64,000 nt of DNA, taken from NCBI RefSeq assembly GCF_013030945.1, contig NZ_JABBXF010000071.1:1-64000 (forward strand), given 5' to 3'. The stretch is from Streptomyces morookaense (GTDB lineage: Bacteria > Actinomycetota > Actinomycetes > Streptomycetales > Streptomycetaceae). The translations under genes were made by a program, and so were the position numbers. Below the pieces are notes generated by a model. It saw nothing but the letters and a program-made list of their open reading frames with translations, ran no database searches and had not been told where the DNA came from. Each line of letters opens with the position of its first letter. The first letter of the stretch is position 1. This document shows, piece by piece, positions 24,517-31,461 of this stretch.

Positions 24517-25367
24517 CAGATTCCTCGCCTCCGCAATGCCTGCCTGACTCGTTCGGCTTCGGGTTCGCCGGGCCGGAGCAGGGCGTCGGCGACCCGCCGG
24601 GAGACGGGTCCGAAGGCCATGGCCCGGGGTGTGCACACGTACAGGCAGGTCACGTCCGTACTGCCCGGATCGGCGGCGGCCGATGCGCCCCAGCGGGCGG
24701 GCAGCCGGGCCGGGCAGGTCCGTACGGTGGCGTGTCCGTGGTCGGTGGGCAGGATGCCGGGCACGTCCGTCCGGAAGGAGACCGGCCGTTCGTGGACGAG
24801 CGCGGTGAGGAGGGCCAGGAGCATCTCGTGCCGGAGCGTGTACCAGAGGTCCTGGGCCGCGGGGTCCGCGCCGTCCGGTGCCGCGCAGGGCAGGTCCATG
24901 GCGTAGCCGGCGAAGGCCTCTTCCAGTGAGATGCCTTCGCCGGTGTAGGGCAGTGCGCGGAATCTGCCGAACCAGGGCGAGGCGAGGAACTCGCGGACGA
25001 GGCGTGCCCGGGGCCGGCCGCGGGCGGCGAGGAGGGCGAGGGAGCGGGGGAAGGCGTCGGCGATGCCGCCCGCGCCGTCGCCGTGCCACAGGTCGGTGCG
25101 GAAGCGGCGTGCGGTGAAGGCGAGTTCGCCGTGGTCGACGGTGGCGAGGCAGGCGTGTTCGGCGGGGTTGCCGGTGACTGCGGCGGGGCCGTGGGCGGCG
25201 AGGCGTTCACGGTAGTCGTCGTCGGTGAGCAGGCGCGCGAGCAGGGCGGTGAGTTCGGGGCCGGTCAGCTCGGGAGCGGTGGGTTCGGGGCCGGCCTGCT
25301 CAGGTCCGGTCGGCTCGGGTCCGGTCGGCTCCGGTCCGGTGGGCCCGGCGGCGGCAGGCGGTGTCAT
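24513..25367 (-). CDS. Probable MNIO partner protein
   Basis: This 284-aa protein starts at an ATG overlapping the MNIO stop by ATGA. MNIO (DUF692) enzymes such as MbnB and TglH need a small partner protein (MbnC, TglI) that recognises the leader peptide. This gene occupies that place and has comparable size, but similarity cannot be proved by eye. The first ~38 residues are a Pro/Gly/Thr/Glu pentapeptide repeat ('TGPEP'). Then follows a helical segment ('LLARLLTDDDYRERLAAHG') and a mixed domain ending 'RRVADALLRPGEPEAERV'. No metal motif is seen. Confidence 0.65.
   Translation of the reverse strand: MTPPAAAGPTGPEPTGPEPTGPEQAGPEPTAPELTGPELTALLARLLTDDDYRERLAAHGPAAVTGNPAEHACLATVDHGELAFTARRFRTDLWHGDGAGGIADAFPRSLALLAARGRPRARLVREFLASPWFGRFRALPYTGEGISLEEAFAGYAMDLPCAAPDGADPAAQDLWYTLRHEMLLALLTALVHERPVSFRTDVPGILPTDHGHATVRTCPARLPARWGASAAADPGSTDVTCLYVCTPRAMAFGPVSRRVADALLRPGEPEAERVRQALRRRGIW
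25255..25350. repeat. 15-bp-period tandem repeat in partner gene
   Basis: Imperfect copies of a ~15-bp unit related to GGTTCGGGTCCGGTC encode Pro/Glu/Thr/Gly pentapeptides at the N-terminus of the partner protein. Copy number probably varies among strains. Confidence 0.6.
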
Positions 25368-26332
25368 GGGGTGTCCCGGCCGGCCCACGCGGTCACGAGG
25401 TCGCGCAGGCGTGCGTAGTTGCGGCGGGACTTCTCGACGAGTTCGCCGTCGTCGCCGTAGACGGGGTCCTCGTAGGTGACGCCGAGAAGGTTGGGGCAGC
25501 GGGGCAGCAGGTGGCGGGTGAGCTCGATCTGTTCGTCGAGGAGGATGCCGTGGTGGAGGTCGCGGAACTTTCCGTCGACGATCTGGCAGCCGGAGAGGTG
25601 CAGTTCGCGGCAGCGGTCGAGGGGCAGCCGTTCCAGTTCGTCGAACATGGCCCGCCCGGTACGGCCTTTGAGCCACTGGTAGCTGAGGACGTGGCCCACG
25701 TCGAGGGTGACGTGGACGTCGGCGTCCTCGGCGAGGCGGCGGAAGTAGTCGAAGCCGTCGAGGCCGCCCAGGACGAACGAGCCGCCCTCGGTGAAGCCCG
25801 GGAACTCGACATGCAGGGGCGGTTCGAGCAGTTCGCGGGCCTGCCGGGCGTTGGCCGTGGCCAGGCGGAGGCCTTCCTCGGTGAGGACGGGCGGCAGGGG
25901 GTAGGGCAGCGGCCGCCCCTGCAGGCTCCAGATGCCGAGGTCCTCGACGACCCAGGAGAAGCCGTAGCGGGCGTGCAGGGCGTTGGCGAACTCCGCGGCC
26001 GGGCGCCGGTCGTAGGCCTCGGGGGTGCCCATGTTGAGCAGGGTGTGGTGGAAGGCGCGGGTGTGCAGGCCGGGCATGGCCGCATAGAGCCGGTCGTAGG
26101 CGGTGACGTAGTCGGCGGTGCGCAGGCGGGCGCGGTGGCGGGGCTGGAAGGCGAAGAAGGAGTAGGCGAAGTCGCCGGCGTGGCGCTCCAGGAAGGTGCG
26201 GACGCGGGGGGTGATGTCGCCGCCGTCGTCCGTCTCGCGGAAGCCGGTCCGGGCGCCCCAGGGCAGGTCCATGCCGACGCCCAGACCGAGCCGGGTGCGG
26301 GGGCGGGGGCGGGTCGGTGCGGCGGTGGTCAT
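25364..26332 (-). CDS. DUF692-family multinuclear non-heme iron oxidase (MNIO)
   Basis: This 322-aa TIM-barrel protein matches DUF692/MNIO enzymes, which use two or three irons to oxidise RiPP residues. Candidate ligands in family order: H95/H96 in 'AFHHTLLN', E130-D131 in 'VVEDLGIW', E176 in 'LHVEFPGF', D211/H214 in 'TLDVGHVLS', H245 in 'ELHLSG', H260/H261 in 'DLHHGILLDEQIEL' and E288 in 'VTYEDP'. 'LDVGH' replaces the common 'LDVNN' form. The start has GGAG 6 nt upstream and lies only 11 nt from the MITE-like element. The partner gene overlaps its stop. Most studied MNIOs act on Cys; the precursor has none. Confidence 0.85.
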   Translation of the reverse strand: MTTAAPTRPRPRTRLGLGVGMDLPWGARTGFRETDDGGDITPRVRTFLERHAGDFAYSFFAFQPRHRARLRTADYVTAYDRLYAAMPGLHTRAFHHTLLNMGTPEAYDRRPAAEFANALHARYGFSWVVEDLGIWSLQGRPLPYPLPPVLTEEGLRLATANARQARELLEPPLHVEFPGFTEGGSFVLGGLDGFDYFRRLAEDADVHVTLDVGHVLSYQWLKGRTGRAMFDELERLPLDRCRELHLSGCQIVDGKFRDLHHGILLDEQIELTRHLLPRCPNLLGVTYEDPVYGDDGELVEKSRRNYARLRDLVTAWAGRDTP

Positions 26333-26343
26333 GCGGGGCTCCT

Positions 26344-26532
26344 AGGGCGTGTCCGGTGGGTCAGTGCAGGCCCCGCGGCGTCTGGTGCTGGGGGCACCTC
26401 CCAGCGGTAGCTGGGGGAGCATCGCAAGGCGGAGCATCACTCGCGTACTGGGCGTACTCGGGTGATGCGACAACGCGGCGAGGTGCCGTGTCAGGCGGCG
26501 CGGGGCCTGTGCCGACCCGTCGGACACGCCCT
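26344..26532. mobile_element. 189-bp MITE-like palindrome-ended element
   Basis: The ends (26344-26380 and 26496-26532) are 37-bp inverted repeats matching at 31 positions, each starting AGGGCGTGTCCG from outside. Internal hairpins include 26387-26419 (a 33-nt motif also found at 61017-61049) and a near-perfect GCATCACTCGCGTAC/GTACTCGGGTGATGC pair. There is no ORF of its own. It supplies the last ~56 codons and stop of the radical SAM gene. No clear target duplication is visible. Confidence 0.75.
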
Positions 26533-28487
26533 GCGTCCAGGCGGTCGGGGAGGGGGATGCTTTCGGCGGCGTCGGCCGCGACCAGGCGTCCCAGCAGCCG
26601 TGCTCCGCGGTCGGAGCGGGCGGTGAGTGTGTACGCGTCCTCCTCGACCGCGACGTGCTCCCGGGGAAGGGCGAAGATCTGCTGCCAGACGAGGTCGGAG
26701 AGCAGGAGGGAGCCTGCGCCGGTGCCCTCCGCCGCGGCGGAGGGCACCGGGCGTACCCAGGGGCGCAGTCGGGCGTGCCGGACGGGGCCGTGGGTGCGGC
26801 TGTGCCGCTGGTGCGGGGGCAGTGCGTCGTTCCCCTGCGGGCGGACGGCCCGGAAGGTGTCCGTCAGGCGGTGCAGGGAGGTGGCGCGGCCGGGGCCGTC
26901 CGGAGCGGTGAGCGGGTAACCGTGCCTGCCGCCCAGGTAGTTGAGCTCGGGGTTGGCACCGAGCGCCCCGGAGCGGTCGAGGGTAATGCCGTAGCGTGCG
27001 GCGTCGGCCGCGAGGAGCGTCCCGGGTTCGGCGACCATGAGCTGCAGGACGTCGATGCCGATCTTCGTCTCGTTGGCACGGAGGAATTCCCGTGACGCCT
27101 TCGCCTCGTCGTCGGTCTCGTCGAAGAGGCCGCCCATGACGGAGAACCGGAGATTGATGCCCGCGCCGGTGATGTTGTCGATGATGCGCTGATAGTCGGC
27201 GGAGACGACGCCTTTGTCCATGAGGTCGAGCAGGCGCTGCGCATTCGTCTCGTATCCGACGCTCATGAGAACGCATCCGAGTGCGGACAGTTCCCGGCAG
27301 AACTCCTCGTCGAGGAGGACGGATTCCAGCCGGTTGCGGGTGCTGAAGGTGACCCGGATGCCGCGGCGGCGGACTTCGCGCATGGCCTGCACGATCAGCC
27401 GCAGATTGGTGTTCTCGTCGACGACGGCCACGAAGTCCACGCCGTGCCGGCGGACGACGGATTCCACGGAGTCGGCGATCTGCGCGGGAGTGCCCTGCTG
27501 ATACGCCCCTTTGGGCAGGGACCTGTTCCCGTACGAGCAGAAGACGCAGCGTCCCCAATAGCAGCCGACGCAGGAGACGATGGCCAGTTGGAAGTCCTCG
27601 GCCACGTAGGAATGCACCGGGAGGCCGTCGAAGTCCGGTGGCCCGGTGTCGCGGAATGTCATCCGCAGGGGCAGGGCGGCGCCGGTCTCCCGGCCGGGCG
27701 CGGTCCACAGGACGCCGGGGACGTCGCTCGCGGCCGTCGTGCCGTCGAGGGCGTCGAGCCCTGCCGCGAGCGGTTCCTCACCGGCGGCGGTGCACAGGGC
27801 GTCGGCGCCGTGCCGGACGGAGCGCAGGCCGAGGAGTTCGCCGCTGCGCAGCATCACCTGCTGGCCGCCCAGCCACACTTGGGCCTCCGGCTGCAGGGCG
27901 CGCACCCAGGCGGCGATCAGCAGGGCGGGCGCGAGCTGGCTGAAGAAGGCGACGGACAGGCCGACCAGGCGCGGCCGGGTGGCGGCGAGGGTGCGTTCCA
28001 GGAGGCGCCGGAGCGTGGCGGTGGGCGGGTCGAGCGCCGCGGCGTCCTGTGCCGCGAGCCGTGCGACCTCCGCGTCCAGTGCGTCCAGGCCCGGCCAGGG
28101 GCGGGTGAGGAAGGAGTCCTCCAGGACGGTCTCGACGGCCTGGTTGGCCAGGCGCACCGCGCGGGCGGGGCCGAGAGCGCCCGCGCCGTGTTTGGTGAGG
28201 ACGTGGCTGCGCAGTTCCGGCAGGTGCGCGCAGGCCGTTTCGGCCATCGCGGCGCGGTACCAGTGGCGCATTCCGGAGCGGCCCCGGTGGCGCTCGTACG
28301 CGCCCATCAGGGGCCCGTACTGCAGGAGTTCGTGGAAGAGGCCGAGATTGAGGTCTTCCTGGTGGACGGTCCGGCCCTGCGCGCGCAGATGGCCGGTGAG
28401 ACAAGGAAGGCTCAGATAGGGGAAGAGCCGTGCTTCGGTCTGCGGCGGGAAAAGAAGGACCGCGTCCGCGGGAGCGGTGTCTCCCAT
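26361..28487 (-). CDS. B12-binding radical SAM RiPP maturase
   Basis: This 708-aa protein has an N-terminal cobalamin-binding-like Rossmann domain ('VLLFPPQTEARLFPYLSLP', 'LSVAFFSQLAPALLIAAWV', 'WLGGQQVML') without the DxHxxG base-off motif. The radical SAM barrel follows, with Cys306, Cys309, Cys314 and Cys317 in 'SCVGCYWGRCVFCSYG', so the cluster motif is CX4CX2C. This layout matches RiPP-maturase B12-rSAM enzymes, many of which C-methylate. The GxIxGxx-like 'LRFSVMGGLFDETDDE' is present. The C-terminal ~56 residues are encoded by the MITE-like element, so the original C-terminus was probably near 'PLPDRLDA'. It lies 157 nt after the precursor gene. Confidence 0.85.
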   Translation of the reverse strand: MGDTAPADAVLLFPPQTEARLFPYLSLPCLTGHLRAQGRTVHQEDLNLGLFHELLQYGPLMGAYERHRGRSGMRHWYRAAMAETACAHLPELRSHVLTKHGAGALGPARAVRLANQAVETVLEDSFLTRPWPGLDALDAEVARLAAQDAAALDPPTATLRRLLERTLAATRPRLVGLSVAFFSQLAPALLIAAWVRALQPEAQVWLGGQQVMLRSGELLGLRSVRHGADALCTAAGEEPLAAGLDALDGTTAASDVPGVLWTAPGRETGAALPLRMTFRDTGPPDFDGLPVHSYVAEDFQLAIVSCVGCYWGRCVFCSYGNRSLPKGAYQQGTPAQIADSVESVVRRHGVDFVAVVDENTNLRLIVQAMREVRRRGIRVTFSTRNRLESVLLDEEFCRELSALGCVLMSVGYETNAQRLLDLMDKGVVSADYQRIIDNITGAGINLRFSVMGGLFDETDDEAKASREFLRANETKIGIDVLQLMVAEPGTLLAADAARYGITLDRSGALGANPELNYLGGRHGYPLTAPDGPGRATSLHRLTDTFRAVRPQGNDALPPHQRHSRTHGPVRHARLRPWVRPVPSAAAEGTGAGSLLLSDLVWQQIFALPREHVAVEEDAYTLTARSDRGARLLGRLVAADAAESIPLPDRLDAGRVRRVGTGPAPPDTAPRRVVASPEYAQYASDAPPCDAPPATAGRCPQHQTPRGLH
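26719..26750. repeat. 32-bp perfect palindrome inside radical SAM gene
   Basis: CCGGTGCCCTCCGCCG is followed directly by its reverse complement. It lies in coding sequence for 'PVPSAAAEGTG', about 190 nt inside the MITE-like element. Confidence 0.8.
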
Positions 28488-28543
28488 GGGTGTGCACGCT
28501 CCCAGGACTTCGTGGAGTTCCGGTATTCCGTGCGGGTTTCCCT

Positions 28544-28579
28544 GCGATATGCAGTGCAGTATGCAGTGCGATACGCAGT
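28544..28579. repeat. Three 12-bp tandem repeats between precursor and radical SAM genes
   Basis: Units GCGATATGCAGT, GCAGTATGCAGT and GCGATACGCAGT are contiguous. They are less GC-rich than the surroundings. The repeat lies within the 157-nt spacer and could form RNA structure; one minus-strand frame reads Thr-Ala-Tyr-Arg/Cys repeats. Confidence 0.75.
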
Positions 28580-28644
28580 GCGGTTTTCCATGATGCGGCC
28601 GGCATCACGTGGAGCCGGTTTCCCGGCCCCACGCACCGTGCGCG

Positions 28645-28782
28645 CTAGTCCTCGGGAGTGGCCTCGACAAGGGACTTGAAGCGGAAGGCGTGGAATGCGC
28701 CGCCCACCTTCAGTTCGGAGGATTCGATGACCTGGAGGTCGTCCAGCTCGTCGAACTCTTCGGCGGTGTAGTTCTCAGACAT
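28645..28782 (-). CDS. RiPP precursor peptide (45 aa)
   Basis: The ATG at 28782 has AGGGAG 6 nt upstream and encodes 45 residues. The N-terminal half is acidic ('TAEEFDELDDLQVIESSEL'), typical of a leader. A Gly-Gly lies at 27-28, and the C-terminal segment is 'AFHAFRFKSLVEATPED'. The presumed core has three Phe, one His, one Arg, one Lys, no Cys, and ends in Asp. A gene this small, first in a run of RiPP-type enzymes, with a good ribosome site and GC-rich third positions, is convincing. The single Arg suits the arginase; Phe or the terminal Asp are possible MNIO targets. The cleavage point after Gly-Gly is a guess. A longer frame start (28857) lacks a ribosome site. Confidence 0.85.
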   Translation of the reverse strand: MSENYTAEEFDELDDLQVIESSELKVGGAFHAFRFKSLVEATPED

Positions 28783-28827
28783 GCGAAACTCCCTGTTCCG
28801 GGGCAGCTGAGCAGTCGAACTGCGCAC

Positions 28828-28857
28828 AGTAAACAGGAATGGAAAGCATGCGAGCAA
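28828..28857 (-). promoter_or_regulatory. Candidate promoter of the RiPP cluster
   Basis: In the most AT-rich part of the nudC-precursor spacer, the minus strand reads TTGCTC, 18 nt, TTTACT, followed 45 nt later by the precursor ATG. The match to the vegetative consensus is fair only. Confidence 0.4.
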
Positions 28858-28950
28858 GGTAAAAATCCGGCCAGTGGACGGTCAGTTGACGCCCTGTTCG
28901 CCGGGTGTGCACCGGTTTGATCGATGGCTTGTCGGCCGGATAATGCCCCT

Positions 28951-28981
28951 CCCCGCACCGGTATCCGATATCCGGTGCGGG
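28951..28981 (-). terminator. Hairpin terminator after nudC
   Basis: A 10-bp perfect stem CCCGCACCGG/CCGGTGCGGG with an 11-nt loop starts 21 nt after the nudC stop. It separates nudC transcription from the co-directional RiPP cluster. Confidence 0.7.
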
Positions 28982-29002
28982 AATTGCGCTGGAACGTGAT
29001 AT

Positions 29003-29983
29003 TCAGCTTGCGGGCAGGGGTTCGCCGAACCAGAGCTCGATCAGCCGGGCCGCGATGGAAATCCCCGTGGGCGGCAGCACCTCGCCCGAGGCGAAGGCGG
29101 CCCGCAGTTCGTCCCGCGAGAACCAGCGCGCCTCGTGGATCTCCTCGCCGTCCACCTGGATGTCCGAGGACGTGGCGCGGGCCATGAAGCCCAGCATCAG
29201 GCTGGACGGGAACGGCCAGGGCTGGCTGGCGACATACTCCACGTCGCCCACCACGACACCGGCCTCCTCGGCGACCTCGCGGCGCACGGCCTGCTCGATG
29301 GACTCGCCCGGCTCGACGAAGCCCGCGAGCGTCGAGAAGCGGCCCTCCGGCCAGTGCATCTGCCGGCCCAGCAGGGCCCGGTCCTTCTCGTCCGTCACCA
29401 GCATGATCACGGCCGGGTCGGTGCGCGGGTAGTGCTCGGCGCCGCAGGCCGGGCAGCGGCGGATGTGACCGGCGGCCGCGATCACCGTGCGCTCGCCGCA
29501 GCGCGAGCAGAAGCGGTGCAGCCGCTGCCAGTTCTCCAGGGCCACCGCGTGCACCATCAGGCCCGCGTCGCGCGGCGAGAGCAGCAGCCCCGCCTCGCGC
29601 AGCCCGGCGGGCCGCGCCGACTGGTCCATCCGGCCCGGCAGCGCGTCCTTCTGGAGCGCGAAGTAGGCGACGCCGTCGGCGTCCTGGCCCAGGAAGTAGC
29701 GGTGCGTCTCGGTGACGGGCGCCTCGAAGGCGGGGGTCATCACCAGCTCGGTGCGGCCGTCGGGGGTGTCGTCGATCAGCGCCTGCCCGCCGGAGACCAC
29801 GAAGACGCGCGTCGACGGGTGGCTCCACGCCGCGGACAGCCACGCCTCGTCCAGGCGGTGGTGCGCGGCGCGGTCGATGCCGCTCGTGTCGCTGAGCGTG
29901 ATCGGCCGGGTTGCTGCGAGATCGGTCCAGGTGGTCACGGCTGCTTCCAACTCCCCCTGCAAATGGTGATGATGGTGCGTCAT
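29003..29983 (-). CDS. nudC: NAD(+) diphosphatase / decapping hydrolase NudC
   Basis: This 326-aa protein has a zinc ribbon ('FCSRCGERT' with 'RCPACGAEHYPRTDP'), then the Nudix box 'GFVEPGESIEQAVRREVAEEAG', then the NudC-specific 'SQPWPFPSSLMLGF'. NudC cleaves NADH and NAD+ and removes NAD caps from RNA 5' ends. The N-terminus carries five consecutive His ('MTHHHHHLQGE'); an initiation codon further in is possible, so the His run may not be translated. It is the Rv3199c orthologue, downstream of the M20 peptidase on the same strand with a 24-nt gap. Confidence 0.93.
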   Translation of the reverse strand: MTHHHHHLQGELEAAVTTWTDLAATRPITLSDTSGIDRAAHHRLDEAWLSAAWSHPSTRVFVVSGGQALIDDTPDGRTELVMTPAFEAPVTETHRYFLGQDADGVAYFALQKDALPGRMDQSARPAGLREAGLLLSPRDAGLMVHAVALENWQRLHRFCSRCGERTVIAAAGHIRRCPACGAEHYPRTDPAVIMLVTDEKDRALLGRQMHWPEGRFSTLAGFVEPGESIEQAVRREVAEEAGVVVGDVEYVASQPWPFPSSLMLGFMARATSSDIQVDGEEIHEARWFSRDELRAAFASGEVLPPTGISIAARLIELWFGEPLPAS

Positions 29984-30007
29984 GGGCGCGGTTCCGGGAT
30001 CCGCCGG

Positions 30008-31414
30008 TCAGTCCCGGCCGGTGCGTCCGGTCTCGGCGAGCTCGCCCCACAGGTGGGCGGCGGTCTCGACGCCCTTCATGAGGAGATCCAGCTCGACCTT
30101 CTCGTTCGGCGCGTGCCAGCCGTCCGACGGCACCGAGATGCCGAGGAACAGCACGGGCGCGCCGAGCACGTCCTGCAGATCTGCGGCGGGGCCCGAGCCG
30201 CCCTCCCGCGTGAAACGGATCTTCTGTCCGAAGGCCTTGCCCATGGCCCGGACGACGGCCTGCAGCGCCGGGTGGTCCAGCGGGGTCAGGCAGGGGCGGG
30301 TCGCGCCCCAAAACGTCACCTCGTGCCGGATGCCCTCGGGCAGCCGGTCCGCCACCCAGGCGCTCAGGGACCGCTCGATGACCTCCGCGTCCTGCCCGGC
30401 GACGAGCCGGAACGAAAGCTTCAGCTGGGCGGAGGAGGGGACGATCGTCTTGCCGCCGGGGCCCTGGTAGCCGCCGCCGATGCCGTTGACCTCGGCGGTG
30501 GGCCGGGCCCAGATGCGCTCCAGGGTGCTGTAGCCGGCCTCGCCGAGGGTGCCGTGCGAGTGGGCCGTGCGCAGCCACTGCTGCTCGTCGAAGGGCAGTT
30601 CCGCGAAGAGTTCCCGCTCGGCGTCGGTCAGTTCGGCGATGCCGTCGTAGAAGCCGGGGATCGTCACGCGGTGCTGCTCGTCGTGGAGCGCGGCGGCCAG
30701 GCGGGCGGCCTCCATGGCCGGGTTGGGCACGGCGCCGCCGAACGAGCCCGAGTGGATGTCCTGGTCGGGGCCGTACAGGTCGATCTGGCAGTCGGTGAGC
30801 CCGCGCATGCCCGTGCACACGGTCGGGGTGTCCGCGGACCACATGCCGGTGTCGGAGACGATCACCGCGTCGCAGGCGAGGCGGTCGGCGTGGGCGCGCA
30901 CGAGGGCGGGGAAGTTCGGGGAGCCGGACTCCTCCTCGCCCTCGACGAGCAGCTTGAGGTTGACCGCCGGGGCGGTGCGGCCGGTGGCCGCGAGGTGGGC
31001 CCGGACGCCCAGGGTGTGGAAGAAGACCTGGCCCTTGTCGTCGGCCGCGCCGCGCGCGTACAGCCGGCCGTCCTTCACGACCGGCTCGAACGGCTCGGTG
31101 TGCCAGCCGTCCTCGCGGGCGGCGGGCTGGACGTCGTGGTGGCCGTAGACCAGGACGGTCGGTGCGTCCGGCTCGCCGGAGGGCCACTCGGCGAAGACGG
31201 CCGGGGCGCCCGCCGTCTCCCAGATCTCCACGGCCGGGAAGCCGGTCTCCTTGAGCTTCGCCTGCAGCCACTCGGCGCTGCGGCGCACGTCGGACGCGCG
31301 GCCGGGGTCCGCCGAGACGGACGGGATGCGCAGCCACTCGACGAGGTCGTCGAGGAACGCGGCGCGGTGGCCTTCGATCCAGGTGCGGACGGCGCTGTCC
31401 GGGGTGTTGCTCAT
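30008..31414 (-). CDS. M20 family dipeptidase
   Basis: This 468-aa M20/ArgE-type metallopeptidase has its zinc ligands in family order: His of 'LVYGHHDVQP', Asp of 'GAADDKGQV', the catalytic 'EGEEESGS', Asp of 'VIVSDTGMW' and the C-terminal His of 'DGWHAPNE'. The dimerisation domain includes 'DQDIHSGSFGGAVPNP'. It should be a cytosolic dipeptidase, similar to the carnosinase-like group. The ATG at 31414 has no clear Shine-Dalgarno; a longer frame to 31465 runs into the adnB end. It lies between nudC and adnB on the same strand, probably in one transcription unit. Confidence 0.9.
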   Translation of the reverse strand: MSNTPDSAVRTWIEGHRAAFLDDLVEWLRIPSVSADPGRASDVRRSAEWLQAKLKETGFPAVEIWETAGAPAVFAEWPSGEPDAPTVLVYGHHDVQPAAREDGWHTEPFEPVVKDGRLYARGAADDKGQVFFHTLGVRAHLAATGRTAPAVNLKLLVEGEEESGSPNFPALVRAHADRLACDAVIVSDTGMWSADTPTVCTGMRGLTDCQIDLYGPDQDIHSGSFGGAVPNPAMEAARLAAALHDEQHRVTIPGFYDGIAELTDAERELFAELPFDEQQWLRTAHSHGTLGEAGYSTLERIWARPTAEVNGIGGGYQGPGGKTIVPSSAQLKLSFRLVAGQDAEVIERSLSAWVADRLPEGIRHEVTFWGATRPCLTPLDHPALQAVVRAMGKAFGQKIRFTREGGSGPAADLQDVLGAPVLFLGISVPSDGWHAPNEKVELDLLMKGVETAAHLWGELAETGRTGRD

Positions 31415-31461
31415 GACGTCGAGCCTAGCCGGATACGGGGTGTGACCGGGACCGGGTTCCG

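Noticed and set aside
28412..28636. 74-aa minus ORF overlapping the radical SAM start, as a confirmed second precursor
   Set aside because: There is no ribosome site, third-position GC is low and half lies inside the radical SAM gene; kept only as a speculative finding.
27444..28679. 411-codon plus-strand ORF across the radical SAM gene
   Set aside because: The minus strand encodes all radical SAM motifs; the plus frame is a shadow with no family features.
29950..29983. Poly-His N-terminus of NudC as an engineered tag
   Set aside because: It is five His codons of mixed CAC/CAT use in natural context, with no linker or cloning-site sequence; a natural His run, or an over-long start, is simpler.
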